A DNA stretch of 64,000 bases from Bacteroidales bacterium (GCA_024695285.1 JAILIM010000093.1:3049-67048), one strand, 5' to 3'; positions 47,622 through 57,418 are shown, numbered from the stretch's first letter. Translations and numbers: made by a program. Notes: generated by a model from the letters alone, not told the origin.

Positions 47622-48461
47622 TTACTTTGTAAACACTGTGGTGTAACCGGCGTTAGCCCATAGATAATTGGCGTACTGTCCGGCTGTAATAAGCATGTTC
47701 CAAACACCGAAAGTGATACCTGCTGCAGTAACAGTGGCATTGATGGGAGCCCATGCCCATTGTCCGTCGGCGTTTAATCCAAGAATAGGGAGGAGACCGT
47801 AACCATAGGCAGAAGCATCCATAACAACCTGCTTTGGGGCGAATGACATAGTAGCAGAGTTGGTCGCTGCGTCGAATGCAATCGTGCCTTGGAGGGCCTC
47901 GCCGCCGCCCCAGAGGTTGATGAGGGCCACGGTGGTATCGTCGATCTTCTTGAACTGAGCCTTGTAGGGATCTCCGTCAGGTGTGTCACCGTCATAGTCC
48001 TGTGCAGTCCAGGTGCCTTCGACGAAAACCCAGTCAACGGGGATGTCATTGTCGAGGATGGTCATAGAGAAAGACTTCACGGCACCGATTTCGGCTCCGT
48101 TGGCTTCCTTGAGATCAAGCTTGAGACCAGCATTGCCGAGGTACTCGCCAGGGTGGTTGATGATTTCGAACTCGAGGGTCTTGGAACCGCTTTCGTCGAA
48201 CTGGATAACACCGCTGTTGTCGGCAAGCTTGTAGTGCTTGCCGGCCACTGCGTCACCAGTAAGGGTGTAGGTGACGGTGGTGGGACCGGTCAGATTGCAG
48301 GCAATGACATCGACAGTCACCTTGCCGGCATCTTCCTTAACATTGGCGGACTTTGAACTGAGCACCACGAATGGCACCCTTTTGTATTCCATCTTGTTGT
48401 TGCAGGAAGCAAGACTAAGAAGGGCTGCAGCGCAAATAAATACTTTATAGATAGTTTTCAT
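47622..48461 (-). CDS. Calx-beta-like lipoprotein in the SusE position
   Basis: 279 residues. Lipoprotein signal with lipobox SLASC (Cys20). Residues about 30-140 match the Calx-beta fold (VKEDAGKVTVDVIA, ending SFSMTILDND). The C-terminal half is a beta-sandwich of unknown family. Third in the SusC-SusD series, where surface glycan-binding lipoproteins are usual, so a ligand-binding role at the surface is inferred. Confidence 0.78.
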   Translation of the reverse strand: MKTIYKVFICAAALLSLASCNNKMEYKRVPFVVLSSKSANVKEDAGKVTVDVIACNLTGPTTVTYTLTGDAVAGKHYKLADNSGVIQFDESGSKTLEFEIINHPGEYLGNAGLKLDLKEANGAEIGAVKSFSMTILDNDIPVDWVFVEGTWTAQDYDGDTPDGDPYKAQFKKIDDTTVALINLWGGGEALQGTIAFDAATNSATMSFAPKQVVMDASAYGYGLLPILGLNADGQWAWAPINATVTAAGITFGVWNMLITAGQYANYLWANAGYTTVFTK

Positions 48462-48479
48462 TTCCTTGCTGTTTTAAGA

Positions 48480-49979
48480 TTATTCGGTAGCATAGCCTTT
48501 GTTTTGGACGAGATTCTTGTTGATCTTCATCTCGTGAGAAGGGATAGGCCACTGGAAGTGGTAGTCGTCGGCCTTGAAGACCTTGCCGTCATAAACGTCG
48601 CCGCTGTTGAGGACAACCTCGGCGCCTGCCTGCATGGGACGTCCGTTGTAGCCGATGCCCCAGCGCTTCATGCAAGTCATGCGGTAACCTTCACCGATCA
48701 TCTCCCTCAGCCACTCCTTGCGGATGTTATCGACGGTGGCCTCGCTCTGCTGGGCACCACGTGCGGCCTGGAGGGCGTTGAGGTCAGCCTTTGCAGCTGC
48801 GGTATTGCCGGATGCCTGCTCGGCCTCGGCGGCAATCAGGTACTGCTCGCTGATGAGGAAAGGCTTGGGAGCCTGACGGCCGTTCCTGAGGGCGGAAGTG
48901 AGAGCAGGGTTGCCCCAATACTTCGTGAACACATAGAACTGGCCCTGATAGAAGGAACCGTTGGTAAGGACCCACTCGTGGTTGTCGAACCATGCGGTGA
49001 AGCGGAGGTCGCCTCCCTCATACGCGTCGATAACGGTCTTGGTAGGGATGTAGTAAGGCCTGAATACCTTTTCCTTCTTGTCGTCTGCCTGATAGAAAGT
49101 GTAGGGATTGTTGCTGTTGGTGCCTTCGGAAAGGCTGGCAAACACCTGGTAGATAGGCTCGGTGCCTTCGTCGTTGACATACTCCTTCTGCATTGCCTCG
49201 GCAGTTGCTGCGAGAGTGTACACACCCGGATCAATCAGCTTGTGGGCATATTCGGCAGCCTTTGCATAGTTGGCAATGTCGAGATAGTAACGGGCATAGA
49301 GAGCGTTGACTGCGTCGATGCTGGGCCTGTCCTTGCGGGGCTCACCCTTGACGTCCTTAAGAAGCTCTGCAGCCTGGTCGAGGTCAGCCTTGATCTGGTC
49401 GTAGACGGCCTGGACGGTTGCACGGGCGGGCTTCTCCTGCTGGTCGTACTTAATCACCAGAGGGACGCAGAGGTCGGTTGCTGCGGAAGCTGCCTTGTAG
49501 GCCTTTCCAAACTGACGGGCGAGGCTAAGGTAGCTGGCTGCACGGAGGAAGTAGGCTTCGCCCTTGACAACCTGTGTGTCGGCCTTGATTTCATCGTCGA
49601 CGTCATCGGCGGCAGCGATGAAGATATTGTAGTTCTTGATAGCGCTGTAGTTGGCGCTCCAGAAGTCCTCCACATAGTAGTCGCTGGAGGTGAAGTTGTA
49701 GTCGGTCTTGTGGATGCCGCCGTAGTTGTTGCCATAGTCGATGAGTGCGTTGAAGCAGTCCATCATGACTTCGCTGGCAATGGTGTACTCACCCATCTGG
49801 CATGATCTATAGGAACCGAGCAAGCCGTTCTCGAGTGCGGTGAGGTTGGACTTGGTCTGGATCAGACGGGCGTCCTCATCGTAAGCGATGGAGCTGATAG
49901 GATAGAGGTCCAGGTTGCAGGAAACAAACAGGGAGACTGAAGCGACAGCCGAAATGATGTATGTAAATATTCTTTTCAT
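48480..49979 (-). CDS. SusD/RagB family nutrient-binding lipoprotein
   Basis: 499 residues. Lipoprotein signal MKRIFTYIISAVASVSLF with Cys21 in FVSCNLDLYP. Helical TPR-like repeats typical of SusD, with GEAYFLRAASYLSLARQFG and the C-terminal RKEWLREMIGEGYRMTCMKRWG. It caps the SusC channel and binds the oligomer to be imported. It lies 12 bases after susC. No glycoside hydrolase, sigma factor or hybrid sensor is adjacent, so the ligand may be a peptide or a glycan. Confidence 0.93.
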   Translation of the reverse strand: MKRIFTYIISAVASVSLFVSCNLDLYPISSIAYDEDARLIQTKSNLTALENGLLGSYRSCQMGEYTIASEVMMDCFNALIDYGNNYGGIHKTDYNFTSSDYYVEDFWSANYSAIKNYNIFIAAADDVDDEIKADTQVVKGEAYFLRAASYLSLARQFGKAYKAASAATDLCVPLVIKYDQQEKPARATVQAVYDQIKADLDQAAELLKDVKGEPRKDRPSIDAVNALYARYYLDIANYAKAAEYAHKLIDPGVYTLAATAEAMQKEYVNDEGTEPIYQVFASLSEGTNSNNPYTFYQADDKKEKVFRPYYIPTKTVIDAYEGGDLRFTAWFDNHEWVLTNGSFYQGQFYVFTKYWGNPALTSALRNGRQAPKPFLISEQYLIAAEAEQASGNTAAAKADLNALQAARGAQQSEATVDNIRKEWLREMIGEGYRMTCMKRWGIGYNGRPMQAGAEVVLNSGDVYDGKVFKADDYHFQWPIPSHEMKINKNLVQNKGYATE

Positions 49980-49991
49980 TGCTGCGATATT

Positions 49992-52900
49992 TTAGAAGGT
50001 GAACTCAAGACCGACGAGGTATTGCTTACTGTTACCCAGACGGCCGTAGGTCAGGTTACCGTCGATTTCCGGGTCAACACCAGTGTAGTTGGTGAAGGTC
50101 AGGAGGTTACGTCCGGTGAATGTGAGCTTGATGCTGTCGAAGAGCTTCTGTGCTTCAAGCCACTTGTTGGGGAGGGCGACGCCGACCTGGACATTCTTCA
50201 GGCGGAGGAAGGAGGCATCTTCATAGAGGTGGGTGTCGAACTGCATCACGTAGCCTTTGGTCCAGTCAGGATACTGGGCGTTCTTGTTGGTCGGAGTCCA
50301 GTAGTCGCTGACCATCTTGCTCTTGTTGTAGGATGCGTTCTGGTTGACGTTCTCGTAGAAGTAACGGTCGTTGTTGATGAGGGTCTTGCCGAGCACGTAT
50401 GCGAAGTCCACTGCGAAGGAGAGGAACTTCCAGCCGCCGCGCAGACCGAAACCACCCACGATGGGAGCGGAAAGCTGAAGGCCGGTGTTCTGCATGAGGG
50501 CGTCCTCATCATAGTCCTTGGTGGTCTTGTCCTTGGTGGTCACGTCAGGATCGTCGCCGGGCACATACCACATAGGGGCGCCGTCTTCAGGATCAACACC
50601 TGCGTAGATAGGGCAGTAGAACATCACAGGGAGGCCCTGGATGTAAGCGAGACCGGAGGATGCCATGATCCAGCGATACCTCTGGAACTGCTCGTCCCAG
50701 GCTGCGTCGAAGAGCTCGGACACCTTCTCCTTGTTGTAGTTGAAGTTGGTGTTGAAACGCAGGTATGCATCAGGCTTCTGGATGATGTCGATGCCGAGGG
50801 TGATGTCGATACCGGTGTTCTTCAGTCCACCCACGTTGGCGGTCAGCTCGCTGAAGCCGCTGGTGTAGGGATAAGGAACATCCATCAACATGTCCTTGGT
50901 GGTCCTGTCGTAGAATTCGACCTCGAGGTCAATTGCGTCGAAGAAGCGGGCGCTTGCACCGATGGAAAGCAGGGACTGCTTCTCCCAGGTGAGGTCCTTG
51001 TTGGAAGGCTGGCCGACTGCCCATGCGTTGCCGTCGTTGTAGTTGGTCATCGTGCCGATGAGGGCAAGGTGGCTATAGTTACCGATTTCGGCGTTACCCT
51101 GGGTACCGTAGCTGGCCTTGAAGCTGGCGTTCTTAATCCAGTTGACATCCTTCATGAATCCTTCCTTGCTGATGTTCCAGCGGGCACCTGCAGACCAGAA
51201 CAGAGCGTTGCGGACGTTCTTACCGAAACGGGAAGAAGAGTCGTTACGGATCGTTCCGTCAATGGTGTACTTGCCGGCATAGCTGTAGTCGGCGTGGCCG
51301 AAGAAGGAGAGGAACTTGCTGGCAGATGAAGATTCGCTCACGCTCTTGGAGTTCTGGGTACCCTGCTGGAGGATATTGAGACGGTCTTCGGTCTGGCCGG
51401 AGGAAGATGCGGAGAAATAATCGTACCAGTTGCTGATGCCTTCGTGACCGACGAGCACTGAGAAGCGATGGTCATTGGCGATGGTGGTGCCGTACTCGAT
51501 CGTGTTGGTGATCGTGTTGTTGGAGGTCATCTGTGCAGATTTGCCTCTAGCACCGGTGCCGCTGCGGATCTTGCTGGAAGGGATGGACTGGCTGTTGCTG
51601 AAGTAGAACATCGTATCGGTACCGATCTGGGAACGGAACTTGAGGTTCCTGATGGGCTCGATCTCAACGTAGGCGCCGCCGTTCAGGCCATAACGGTTGG
51701 TGACGGACGGGTAGGTCTCTATCCAATAATAAGGATTGTTGGTTCCGTTGGGGAACTTGTAGGGATAGAGCTTGCCGTCCTCGTCGTAGGCGGGGTGCAG
51801 AGGGTTGTACATATAGGACAGACCACCGGAAAGGTATGCACCTGCATCGTCGAAGGCTGCATTGTTCCAGTTGCTGTTCTGCTGGTTCTGGTCGCCGGAG
51901 AGGTTGAGGTTGATACCAACCTTGAGCCAGTCCTTCGGGTGTCCCTGGACGTTGGAACGGACGGTGTAGCGATCGTAGAAGTTGCCCACGGAAGTACCTC
52001 TCTGATGGAACTGGGAAGCACTGATGAGGTAGGCGACCTTTGCGCCACCGCCTTCGATGGTCACGTCGTTCTGGTACTGGGGATTGTTGAGCTGCTGGAA
52101 GATGGTATGCCACTTGGTGTTGGCGGTGTAGCCCTTGTCGGTGTAGTTGGCCTTGATCTGCTCGGCAGTGAATTTGCCGGTGCGGAGCCAGAGGTCTTTC
52201 AGTTCGTCGCCGGACATCATGTTGTTGTAGAACTGCTCGTTGGCGAGGGTTGAAATACCATACTGCGAACGGACGGTCACACGGGCCTTCGTATCATAGG
52301 AACCGGACTTGGTGGTCACGAAGACGACACCGTTAGCAGCACGGGCACCGTAGATGGAAGTGGAGGATGCGTCCTTGAGCACGGAGATGGAGAGAATGTC
52401 GTTAGGGTTCATCGCCATGATCGTGCGGCTGGAGGACGGGATACCGTCGATGATGTAGAGCGGAGTGGTGCTGGAACCGAGGGAACCCATACCGTGGAGC
52501 TGCAGGGAAACGGAGTTATCACCTGCGATACCACCGGTGGTGAGAACACTCAAACCGGCCACCTGGCCCTGGAGGTTGTCGAGAGCAGATGCGGCCGGCG
52601 CGTTGCGGACCACATCGGAAGTCACGGTCGTGACTGAACCGACGAGGTTGCCGACCTTCTTTGCGGAACCATAACCAACAACGACAGCGTCACCGAGCAC
52701 TTCTGCATCGGGGCGCAGGGAAACGTTAAGCTGGCTACGTCCGTTGAGCGCTACTTCCTCCGTGATGTAACCGATGGAGGAGAAGATGAGCGTTGCGTTG
52801 GACGGGGCAGAAAAACTGAATGCTCCGTTCGCATCCGTGGTCGTACCGGTGCTGGTGCCCTTGACCTGAATGGCCGCGAAGGGGATGCCGTCACCGGTGG

Positions 52901-53000
52901 ATGCATCTTTGACCGTACCCTTGAAACTGACGTTCTGAGCGGAGAGCGTCACGCCAAGGAAAAGGAACAAAGCGCTGAAGAACAGTTTAGCTTTTTTCAT
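49992..53000 (-). CDS. SusC/RagA TonB-linked outer-membrane transporter
   Basis: 1002 residues. Signal peptide ending SAQ at about residue 22, a carboxypeptidase-like regulatory domain (FKGTVKDASTGDGIPFAAI), the TonB-box region DAVVVGYGSAKK, the plug (LDNLQGQVAGLSV..PLYIIDGIP) and a 22-strand barrel ending YLVGLEFTF. Forms the channel for the SusD partner. It lacks an N-terminal STN domain, so it is not of the anti-sigma-signalling type. Confidence 0.95.
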   Translation of the reverse strand: MKKAKLFFSALFLFLGVTLSAQNVSFKGTVKDASTGDGIPFAAIQVKGTSTGTTTDANGAFSFSAPSNATLIFSSIGYITEEVALNGRSQLNVSLRPDAEVLGDAVVVGYGSAKKVGNLVGSVTTVTSDVVRNAPAASALDNLQGQVAGLSVLTTGGIAGDNSVSLQLHGMGSLGSSTTPLYIIDGIPSSSRTIMAMNPNDILSISVLKDASSTSIYGARAANGVVFVTTKSGSYDTKARVTVRSQYGISTLANEQFYNNMMSGDELKDLWLRTGKFTAEQIKANYTDKGYTANTKWHTIFQQLNNPQYQNDVTIEGGGAKVAYLISASQFHQRGTSVGNFYDRYTVRSNVQGHPKDWLKVGINLNLSGDQNQQNSNWNNAAFDDAGAYLSGGLSYMYNPLHPAYDEDGKLYPYKFPNGTNNPYYWIETYPSVTNRYGLNGGAYVEIEPIRNLKFRSQIGTDTMFYFSNSQSIPSSKIRSGTGARGKSAQMTSNNTITNTIEYGTTIANDHRFSVLVGHEGISNWYDYFSASSSGQTEDRLNILQQGTQNSKSVSESSSASKFLSFFGHADYSYAGKYTIDGTIRNDSSSRFGKNVRNALFWSAGARWNISKEGFMKDVNWIKNASFKASYGTQGNAEIGNYSHLALIGTMTNYNDGNAWAVGQPSNKDLTWEKQSLLSIGASARFFDAIDLEVEFYDRTTKDMLMDVPYPYTSGFSELTANVGGLKNTGIDITLGIDIIQKPDAYLRFNTNFNYNKEKVSELFDAAWDEQFQRYRWIMASSGLAYIQGLPVMFYCPIYAGVDPEDGAPMWYVPGDDPDVTTKDKTTKDYDEDALMQNTGLQLSAPIVGGFGLRGGWKFLSFAVDFAYVLGKTLINNDRYFYENVNQNASYNKSKMVSDYWTPTNKNAQYPDWTKGYVMQFDTHLYEDASFLRLKNVQVGVALPNKWLEAQKLFDSIKLTFTGRNLLTFTNYTGVDPEIDGNLTYGRLGNSKQYLVGLEFTF

Positions 53001-53049
53001 AAGCGTTACGTTAAATTAAACAAAAAATTATACTAACTAAGCTTTAGTT

Positions 53050-53057
53050 CAAACTTA
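53050..53057 (-). promoter_or_regulatory. -7 box for the SusCD operon
   Basis: TAAGTTTG on the minus strand, about 50 bases before the susC ATG. The 226-base gap to the next gene is AT-rich; no operator was recognised. Confidence 0.55.
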
Positions 53058-53146
53058 AAAGTACTAATGCAAATTAGGCCGCAAGGTCGGAATATTTTTT
53101 CACAATTCCAAATTTTTTATGCTCAAAATGCTGATTTAAAGACGCC

Positions 53147-53180
53147 AACTCGCATTTTCCGGCTGAAGGAAACGCGAGTT
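53147..53180. terminator. Hairpin after the aldo/keto reductase operon
   Basis: AACTCGC (53147-53153) pairs with GCGAGTT (53174-53180), and inside it TTTCC pairs with GGAAA. On the plus strand TTTTTAATTTTTT follows; on the minus strand, the direction of the upstream operon, no clear T-run follows. It may end the leftward redox operon or act in both directions. Confidence 0.55.
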
Positions 53181-53226
53181 TTTAATTTTTTAAATTAATA
53201 CCTTAAAGAATTTAAAGCAAATTTCT

Positions 53227-54567
53227 TTATAAATCAAACTTTTCCTGCTTGATTTCTTCAATGTATTTATCGATTCTTTGAAGCTCCCGGGGGATGCGTA
53301 TGTGCTGCGGGCAGGAACTCGCGCATTTTCCGCACGATATGCAGTGGTCGGCCTGCCTGACGGATTCAACCGCCTTGTCGTATTCGGCAAGATATCTTCT
53401 TCTCGCGCGTGCGTAACGTTCCTGCTCAGGCCCTTTTACATATGTGCCGTCCACCACGCTGCGGTCGTAGAAGCGGAATATGCCAGGAATATTGATCCCG
53501 TAGGGGCAGGGCATGCAGTACTGGCACCCAGTGCAACCGACCAGAGGGAATTTCGACTGCTCGTCCGCAATTTCCTCCAGCATACTGAACTCCTCTTCCT
53601 TCAGCGGTTTGAAATTGCAGAAAGTCCTGAGGTTGTCTTCCAGGTGCTCCATATACGTCATTCCGCTGAGCGCCGTCATCACGTTGGGAAAACTTCCCAC
53701 GAAGCGGAAGGCCCAGGACGCCACGCTCATGTCGGGCTCAACAGCCTTCAGACGGGCGGTCTGGGGATTGGTCAGCGTCGCAAGGCCTCCTCCGCGAAGC
53801 GGCTCCATGATCACGACGGGTATGCCCCTGGCCGTGAGTTCCTCATACATATGGTCCGCGTTGGTGTTGCGGCCGCCTGCGTGCGTCCAGTCCAGGTAAT
53901 TCATCTGTATCTGCACGAAGTCCCAATGATATTCCGGATGGAGTTCCATCATGGAGTCGAAGCCTTCCTTGTGGCTGTGGATTGAGAAGCCCAGGTGCCT
54001 GATGCGGCCGGCCTCCCTTTCCTTCATCAGGAAATCCATTATACCGGTGTCCCCGAAGCGTCGGTTGAAATCGTCGGCGCTGCCGATGGAGTGCAGAAGG
54101 TAGTAGTCTATATGGTCCGTCTTGAATATCTCCAGCGAACGGCGGTACATTTTGACCGAGTTTTCGTAGGTCGCGTTGGCGAAATTGGACAGCTTGGTGG
54201 CAAGCAGCCAGCTCTCGCGGGGGTGGCGGTTGAGCGCCTCGGCCGTGGCCCGCTCCGAATCGCCCCGCAGATAGACAGGCGACGTGTCGAAGTAATTGAC
54301 GCCGTGCGCGAGGGCCTCGTCCACGAGGGCGTTGACCTTCTCCTGGTCGATTACCTCGTTGCCGTCGGCGTCCTTTGTCATGGGCCAGCGCATGCAGCCG
54401 TAGCCGAGCACTCCTATGCCCGGGAAGTTCTGGAGCATGGGCCCGAGTTCCGCCGGTGCCTTCTGGCTTTTCCCGCCCTCGCTGACTTTCGGGGCGCATG
54501 CGGCAAGTCCAGCTGCTGCTACAACGGTGCCGCTCCTCTTCAGGAATTCTCTTCTGTCCATACTCAT
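53227..54567 (-). CDS. Tat-exported aldo/keto reductase with ferredoxin domain
   Basis: 446 residues. Twin-arginine signal DRREFLKRSG, followed by a lipobox (LAAC, Cys24), so likely an envelope Tat lipoprotein. The aldo/keto reductase barrel covers about 50-330 (YFDTSPVYLRGDSE, DYYLLHS). The C-terminus has cysteine clusters for iron-sulfur centres: CTGCQYCMPCPYGINIP and CISCGKCASSCPQHIRIP. Start ATG overlaps the polyferredoxin stop (ATGA); a second Met lies two codons in. It probably takes electrons from the polyferredoxin; substrate unknown. Confidence 0.9.
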   Translation of the reverse strand: MSMDRREFLKRSGTVVAAAGLAACAPKVSEGGKSQKAPAELGPMLQNFPGIGVLGYGCMRWPMTKDADGNEVIDQEKVNALVDEALAHGVNYFDTSPVYLRGDSERATAEALNRHPRESWLLATKLSNFANATYENSVKMYRRSLEIFKTDHIDYYLLHSIGSADDFNRRFGDTGIMDFLMKEREAGRIRHLGFSIHSHKEGFDSMMELHPEYHWDFVQIQMNYLDWTHAGGRNTNADHMYEELTARGIPVVIMEPLRGGGLATLTNPQTARLKAVEPDMSVASWAFRFVGSFPNVMTALSGMTYMEHLEDNLRTFCNFKPLKEEEFSMLEEIADEQSKFPLVGCTGCQYCMPCPYGINIPGIFRFYDRSVVDGTYVKGPEQERYARARRRYLAEYDKAVESVRQADHCISCGKCASSCPQHIRIPRELQRIDKYIEEIKQEKFDL

Positions 54568-56078
54568 TTCCTTAAATGTTCTTCCAGTCCTTTAACCGTT
54601 ATGGCGCTGACGGGCCTCACGGGGCACAGATACTCGCATTTTCCGCATCCTATGCACTGTTCTTCGGCTACGACAGGACGACGCCGTCGTCCGGTCACTG
54701 CCGAAAGGCTACTATCCCCCTGCGCCCCCAGGGGACGGGGGGCGTTCCCCCCGACACCCCCTGAGTCGACGCTTTGCGTCTCCGGAATCTCTATGGTTAC
54801 CATTGAGATGGCGCCGGTGGGGCAGTGGCGCTCGCAGTTGCCGCAACCCTCTTTCCCGAGGGCGGCAAGGCAGGTTTCGGGATCCACGACGGCGGTGCCG
54901 ATGCGGATGAGGGTCTTCTCGTCACGGTCTACCGGACTGATGGCTCCGGCGGGGCATACTTCGGAGCAGGCTGTGCACTCAGGCCTGCAGAAGCTGTTTT
55001 CGTAGCCCATGCGGGGCTGCAGCAGGTGCTCCAGGTCCGTCGAGGGGCGCAGCACCTTGTTAGGGCACGCGGTAACGCAGAGCTGGCAGGCCGTGCAGCT
55101 GTCGTAGAAATTCTTCACGCTGCCTGCGCCCGGCGGCACCAGGAGCGGTTCCCGCTTCAGATCTGCCTTCGGCTCCACGGGCGCAAGGCCGCCGTCTACC
55201 TTCATTTCTTGTGCGCGCGCAAGGCCGCTGGCTGCAGCCCCTGCGATGAGCACGGCGGAGGTGTTGAGGAAGGCACGGCGACCCTCAGAAGCCCCATCGG
55301 GCTCCTGCTGCGCTTTGGCGGGACGTCCGAAACGTATGGCTCCGACCTTGCAGTTGTCTATGCAGTCAAAGCAGCCCACGCAGCGCGAGCGGTCTATGCT
55401 CTGCGTGCTGTCGTCGATGCAGGAAGCCTTGCACTGGCGCGCGCAGGCCCCGCATTTGACGCATTTGTCACGGTCTATCGTCAGACCGAAAACGGAACGG
55501 CTGCTGATCTTGCCCAGCAACGTGCCCACGGGGCAGACTGTGTTGCAGTAGGCACGGCCCCAGCACCAGGCGCACACGGCTGTCACGACGAATGTCGCTG
55601 CTGCGGCGATAATGACCGGCGCCGTTCCCTTGCCGGCGATGCTAGTCACCATACGGCCGTAGGCGCTGTAGGGCCCGAGCAGGGCGACCACCAGCTGTAT
55701 GCCGGCCACGATGGAAACGATCAGGATGCCGAAGAAGACGTATCGGACGGCTTTACGTTCCTTGTTGAACTTAAAGCGCTTGCGCAGCGGTTTAATCCAA
55801 CGTCCGAGAGTGCGGCGCACCCATAGCACCAGGTCCTGGAAAACCCCGAGGGGGCACAGGACAGAGCAGTAGATGCGGCCGAATAGCAGGGTCAGGAGCA
55901 GGATGCCGAGAAGCACGGCGACATTGCCGAGCGTGGCGCCTGCGATGACCCTCATCGTGGCGGGCAGCAACTGGAGCTTGGGGAGCCATCCCCACCAGTC
56001 GCGGCCGATTCCCACGAACAGGAGCGTGATGCCGACGAAGCACAACGCGGCCAGGCAGATTCTTGTTTTACGTAGCAT
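54564..56078 (-). CDS. Membrane polyferredoxin with an in-frame repeat insertion
   Basis: 504 residues. Four to five membrane helices in the first 200, with NapH-type CSVLCPLG and CNTVCPVG cysteines. Several 4Fe-4S clusters follow: CVKCGACARQC, CVGCFDCIDNC, CTACQLCVTACP, CTACSEVCP, CGNCERHCP and CIGCGKCEYLCP. A second hydrophobic segment (SAVLIAGAAASGLA) follows RRAFLNT. It would pass electrons across the membrane, perhaps to the Tat reductase next to it. Odd feature: residues about 432-467, between the last two clusters, are encoded by a palindromic repeat (54677-54781) and read as Gly/Ser/Arg-rich filler. Confidence 0.9.
   Translation of the reverse strand: MLRKTRICLAALCFVGITLLFVGIGRDWWGWLPKLQLLPATMRVIAGATLGNVAVLLGILLLTLLFGRIYCSVLCPLGVFQDLVLWVRRTLGRWIKPLRKRFKFNKERKAVRYVFFGILIVSIVAGIQLVVALLGPYSAYGRMVTSIAGKGTAPVIIAAAATFVVTAVCAWCWGRAYCNTVCPVGTLLGKISSRSVFGLTIDRDKCVKCGACARQCKASCIDDSTQSIDRSRCVGCFDCIDNCKVGAIRFGRPAKAQQEPDGASEGRRAFLNTSAVLIAGAAASGLARAQEMKVDGGLAPVEPKADLKREPLLVPPGAGSVKNFYDSCTACQLCVTACPNKVLRPSTDLEHLLQPRMGYENSFCRPECTACSEVCPAGAISPVDRDEKTLIRIGTAVVDPETCLAALGKEGCGNCERHCPTGAISMVTIEIPETQSVDSGGVGGNAPRPLGAQGDSSLSAVTGRRRRPVVAEEQCIGCGKCEYLCPVRPVSAITVKGLEEHLRK
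54677..54781. repeat. Repeat D: chain of small palindromes inside the polyferredoxin gene
   Basis: Four short palindromes follow one another: GGACGACG-C-CGTCGTCC (54677-54693), CCCCTG/CAGGGG (54718-54735), GGGGGG-CGTT-CCCCCC (54738-54753) and GACGC-TTT-GCGTC (54769-54781). The local composition is extremely G/C-run-rich compared with the flanking coding sequence. The frame stays open across all of it. Confidence 0.8.
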
Positions 56079-56080
56079 AA

Positions 56081-57418
56081 CTAAGTAGTTTCCAGTATTT
56101 TATCGGCGATGGCAAGGCGGGCTTCGCAATGGGCCCTGAAATCGTCCCAGCGGTAGAATGAAGCATATTCGCGGCCCCGCGTATCGGTGTAACAAGGGAT
56201 GGGAAAACTTATGGGCACCTCGTCCAGGGTGCAGCGTACAAGCACCTCGCCCTTGCGGTTGCGGTAGAGGGCGAAAAGCAGGGTGGAAGCCATCGGCATA
56301 TGGCCGAAGTCGTAGATTTCCTTGACCTTGTGGGGGTCGTCAGCGGTCTTGTCCCAGCCTTCTGCGCCGAGCAGCACGAGCGTGCCGGAAATCTTGTAGT
56401 CGTGTCCGAAGCGAAGGCGAGCAGCGACGTCGCCGTCCATGTCCTCTTCCCAATACTTAAGGAAGTCGCGAAGCAGCGCCTCCTCCAGGGCCCAGTTGCG
56501 GCCATGGTACAAGGGCGTCGCGCCGCAGCAGCTGTACATGCGGAAATTCTCGCATTCCCAGGCCTTCCAGGCATCATCGGGATCCATCAGGTACATCAGC
56601 GATTCTTCCGGTCCGAGGGTTTCGGAGAAACTGAGGTAGAAATAGAACATACGCGCGGCGTTGACGTAGTTCTTGAACACCTTCAGCACCACTGACGGGT
56701 CGGTGAAGAAGCGTCCGAAATAGCTTTGGATGTCGAGATTCTCATTCCAGAGCCGGTTGAAAGCGGGATTCCATCGGGCTGTGTCGGCTTCGAAAGCGCG
56801 GCTCCAGTCCCTTTCCTCTGCCCTGGGGTTGTACTTGCTCGTAGGATTAAGCACGCCCATGTCGGCCGCAGATGCGTCGAAGCGTATGTTGAGACGGCCG
56901 TCCAGGCGGCGGTATTCATCCAGCGCCGCAGCCATGGAGAGTATGGTTCGGTTGGTCTGGGTGGAGCGGGCGTCGATGGTGCGCCTCTGCCTGAAAACGG
57001 GCCTCCAGGACTTCCAGATACGGTCTGCGACCTCGCGGTGCTGCCGCTGGCCATATTCTGTCAGGTCGTAGGCGCGGCCGCGTACCCTGTGGTAGACCGC
57101 TTCGCTGCGCACCAGCAGTTCCTTTCCGAGCGGCGTCAGCTTTCCGGACGCGTCGGCAGAGGTCATCAGCTTGTGCATCTGGTCGTAGAGGCTCTCCTTG
57201 CTGTATAGGCGCGCTCCGTGGCGGGCATAGGTGCTGATATTGAAGGGCTTGAAGCCTGCGGGAGCCTTCGGCGCTTCCGCAGGGGCGGAGTAGCGGTAGC
57301 CGGCAAACCAGCTTGCTGCCAGGCGCACGTCGGAGCGCACGTCTTCCTGTTTCAGCCCCTGTGCCTGTAAGAGGAAGGGGATGAACAGCAGCAAAGCTAT
57401 GGCCGGCATCCGTCTCAT
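56081..57418 (-). CDS. Histidine-type acid phosphatase (phytase-like)
   Basis: 445 residues. Signal peptide ending LQAQ at residue 20. Catalytic motif YARHGAR (His67), and the proton donor in RFGHD. The two-domain layout is that of branch 2 histidine phosphatases, which includes the MINPP phytases of Bacteroides. The HD rather than HAE motif favours a general acid phosphatase; inositol phosphates remain possible. Lies in the redox operon (two bases from the polyferredoxin, ATGA overlap with the flavoprotein), with no obvious functional link. Confidence 0.85.
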   Translation of the reverse strand: MRRMPAIALLLFIPFLLQAQGLKQEDVRSDVRLAASWFAGYRYSAPAEAPKAPAGFKPFNISTYARHGARLYSKESLYDQMHKLMTSADASGKLTPLGKELLVRSEAVYHRVRGRAYDLTEYGQRQHREVADRIWKSWRPVFRQRRTIDARSTQTNRTILSMAAALDEYRRLDGRLNIRFDASAADMGVLNPTSKYNPRAEERDWSRAFEADTARWNPAFNRLWNENLDIQSYFGRFFTDPSVVLKVFKNYVNAARMFYFYLSFSETLGPEESLMYLMDPDDAWKAWECENFRMYSCCGATPLYHGRNWALEEALLRDFLKYWEEDMDGDVAARLRFGHDYKISGTLVLLGAEGWDKTADDPHKVKEIYDFGHMPMASTLLFALYRNRKGEVLVRCTLDEVPISFPIPCYTDTRGREYASFYRWDDFRAHCEARLAIADKILETT

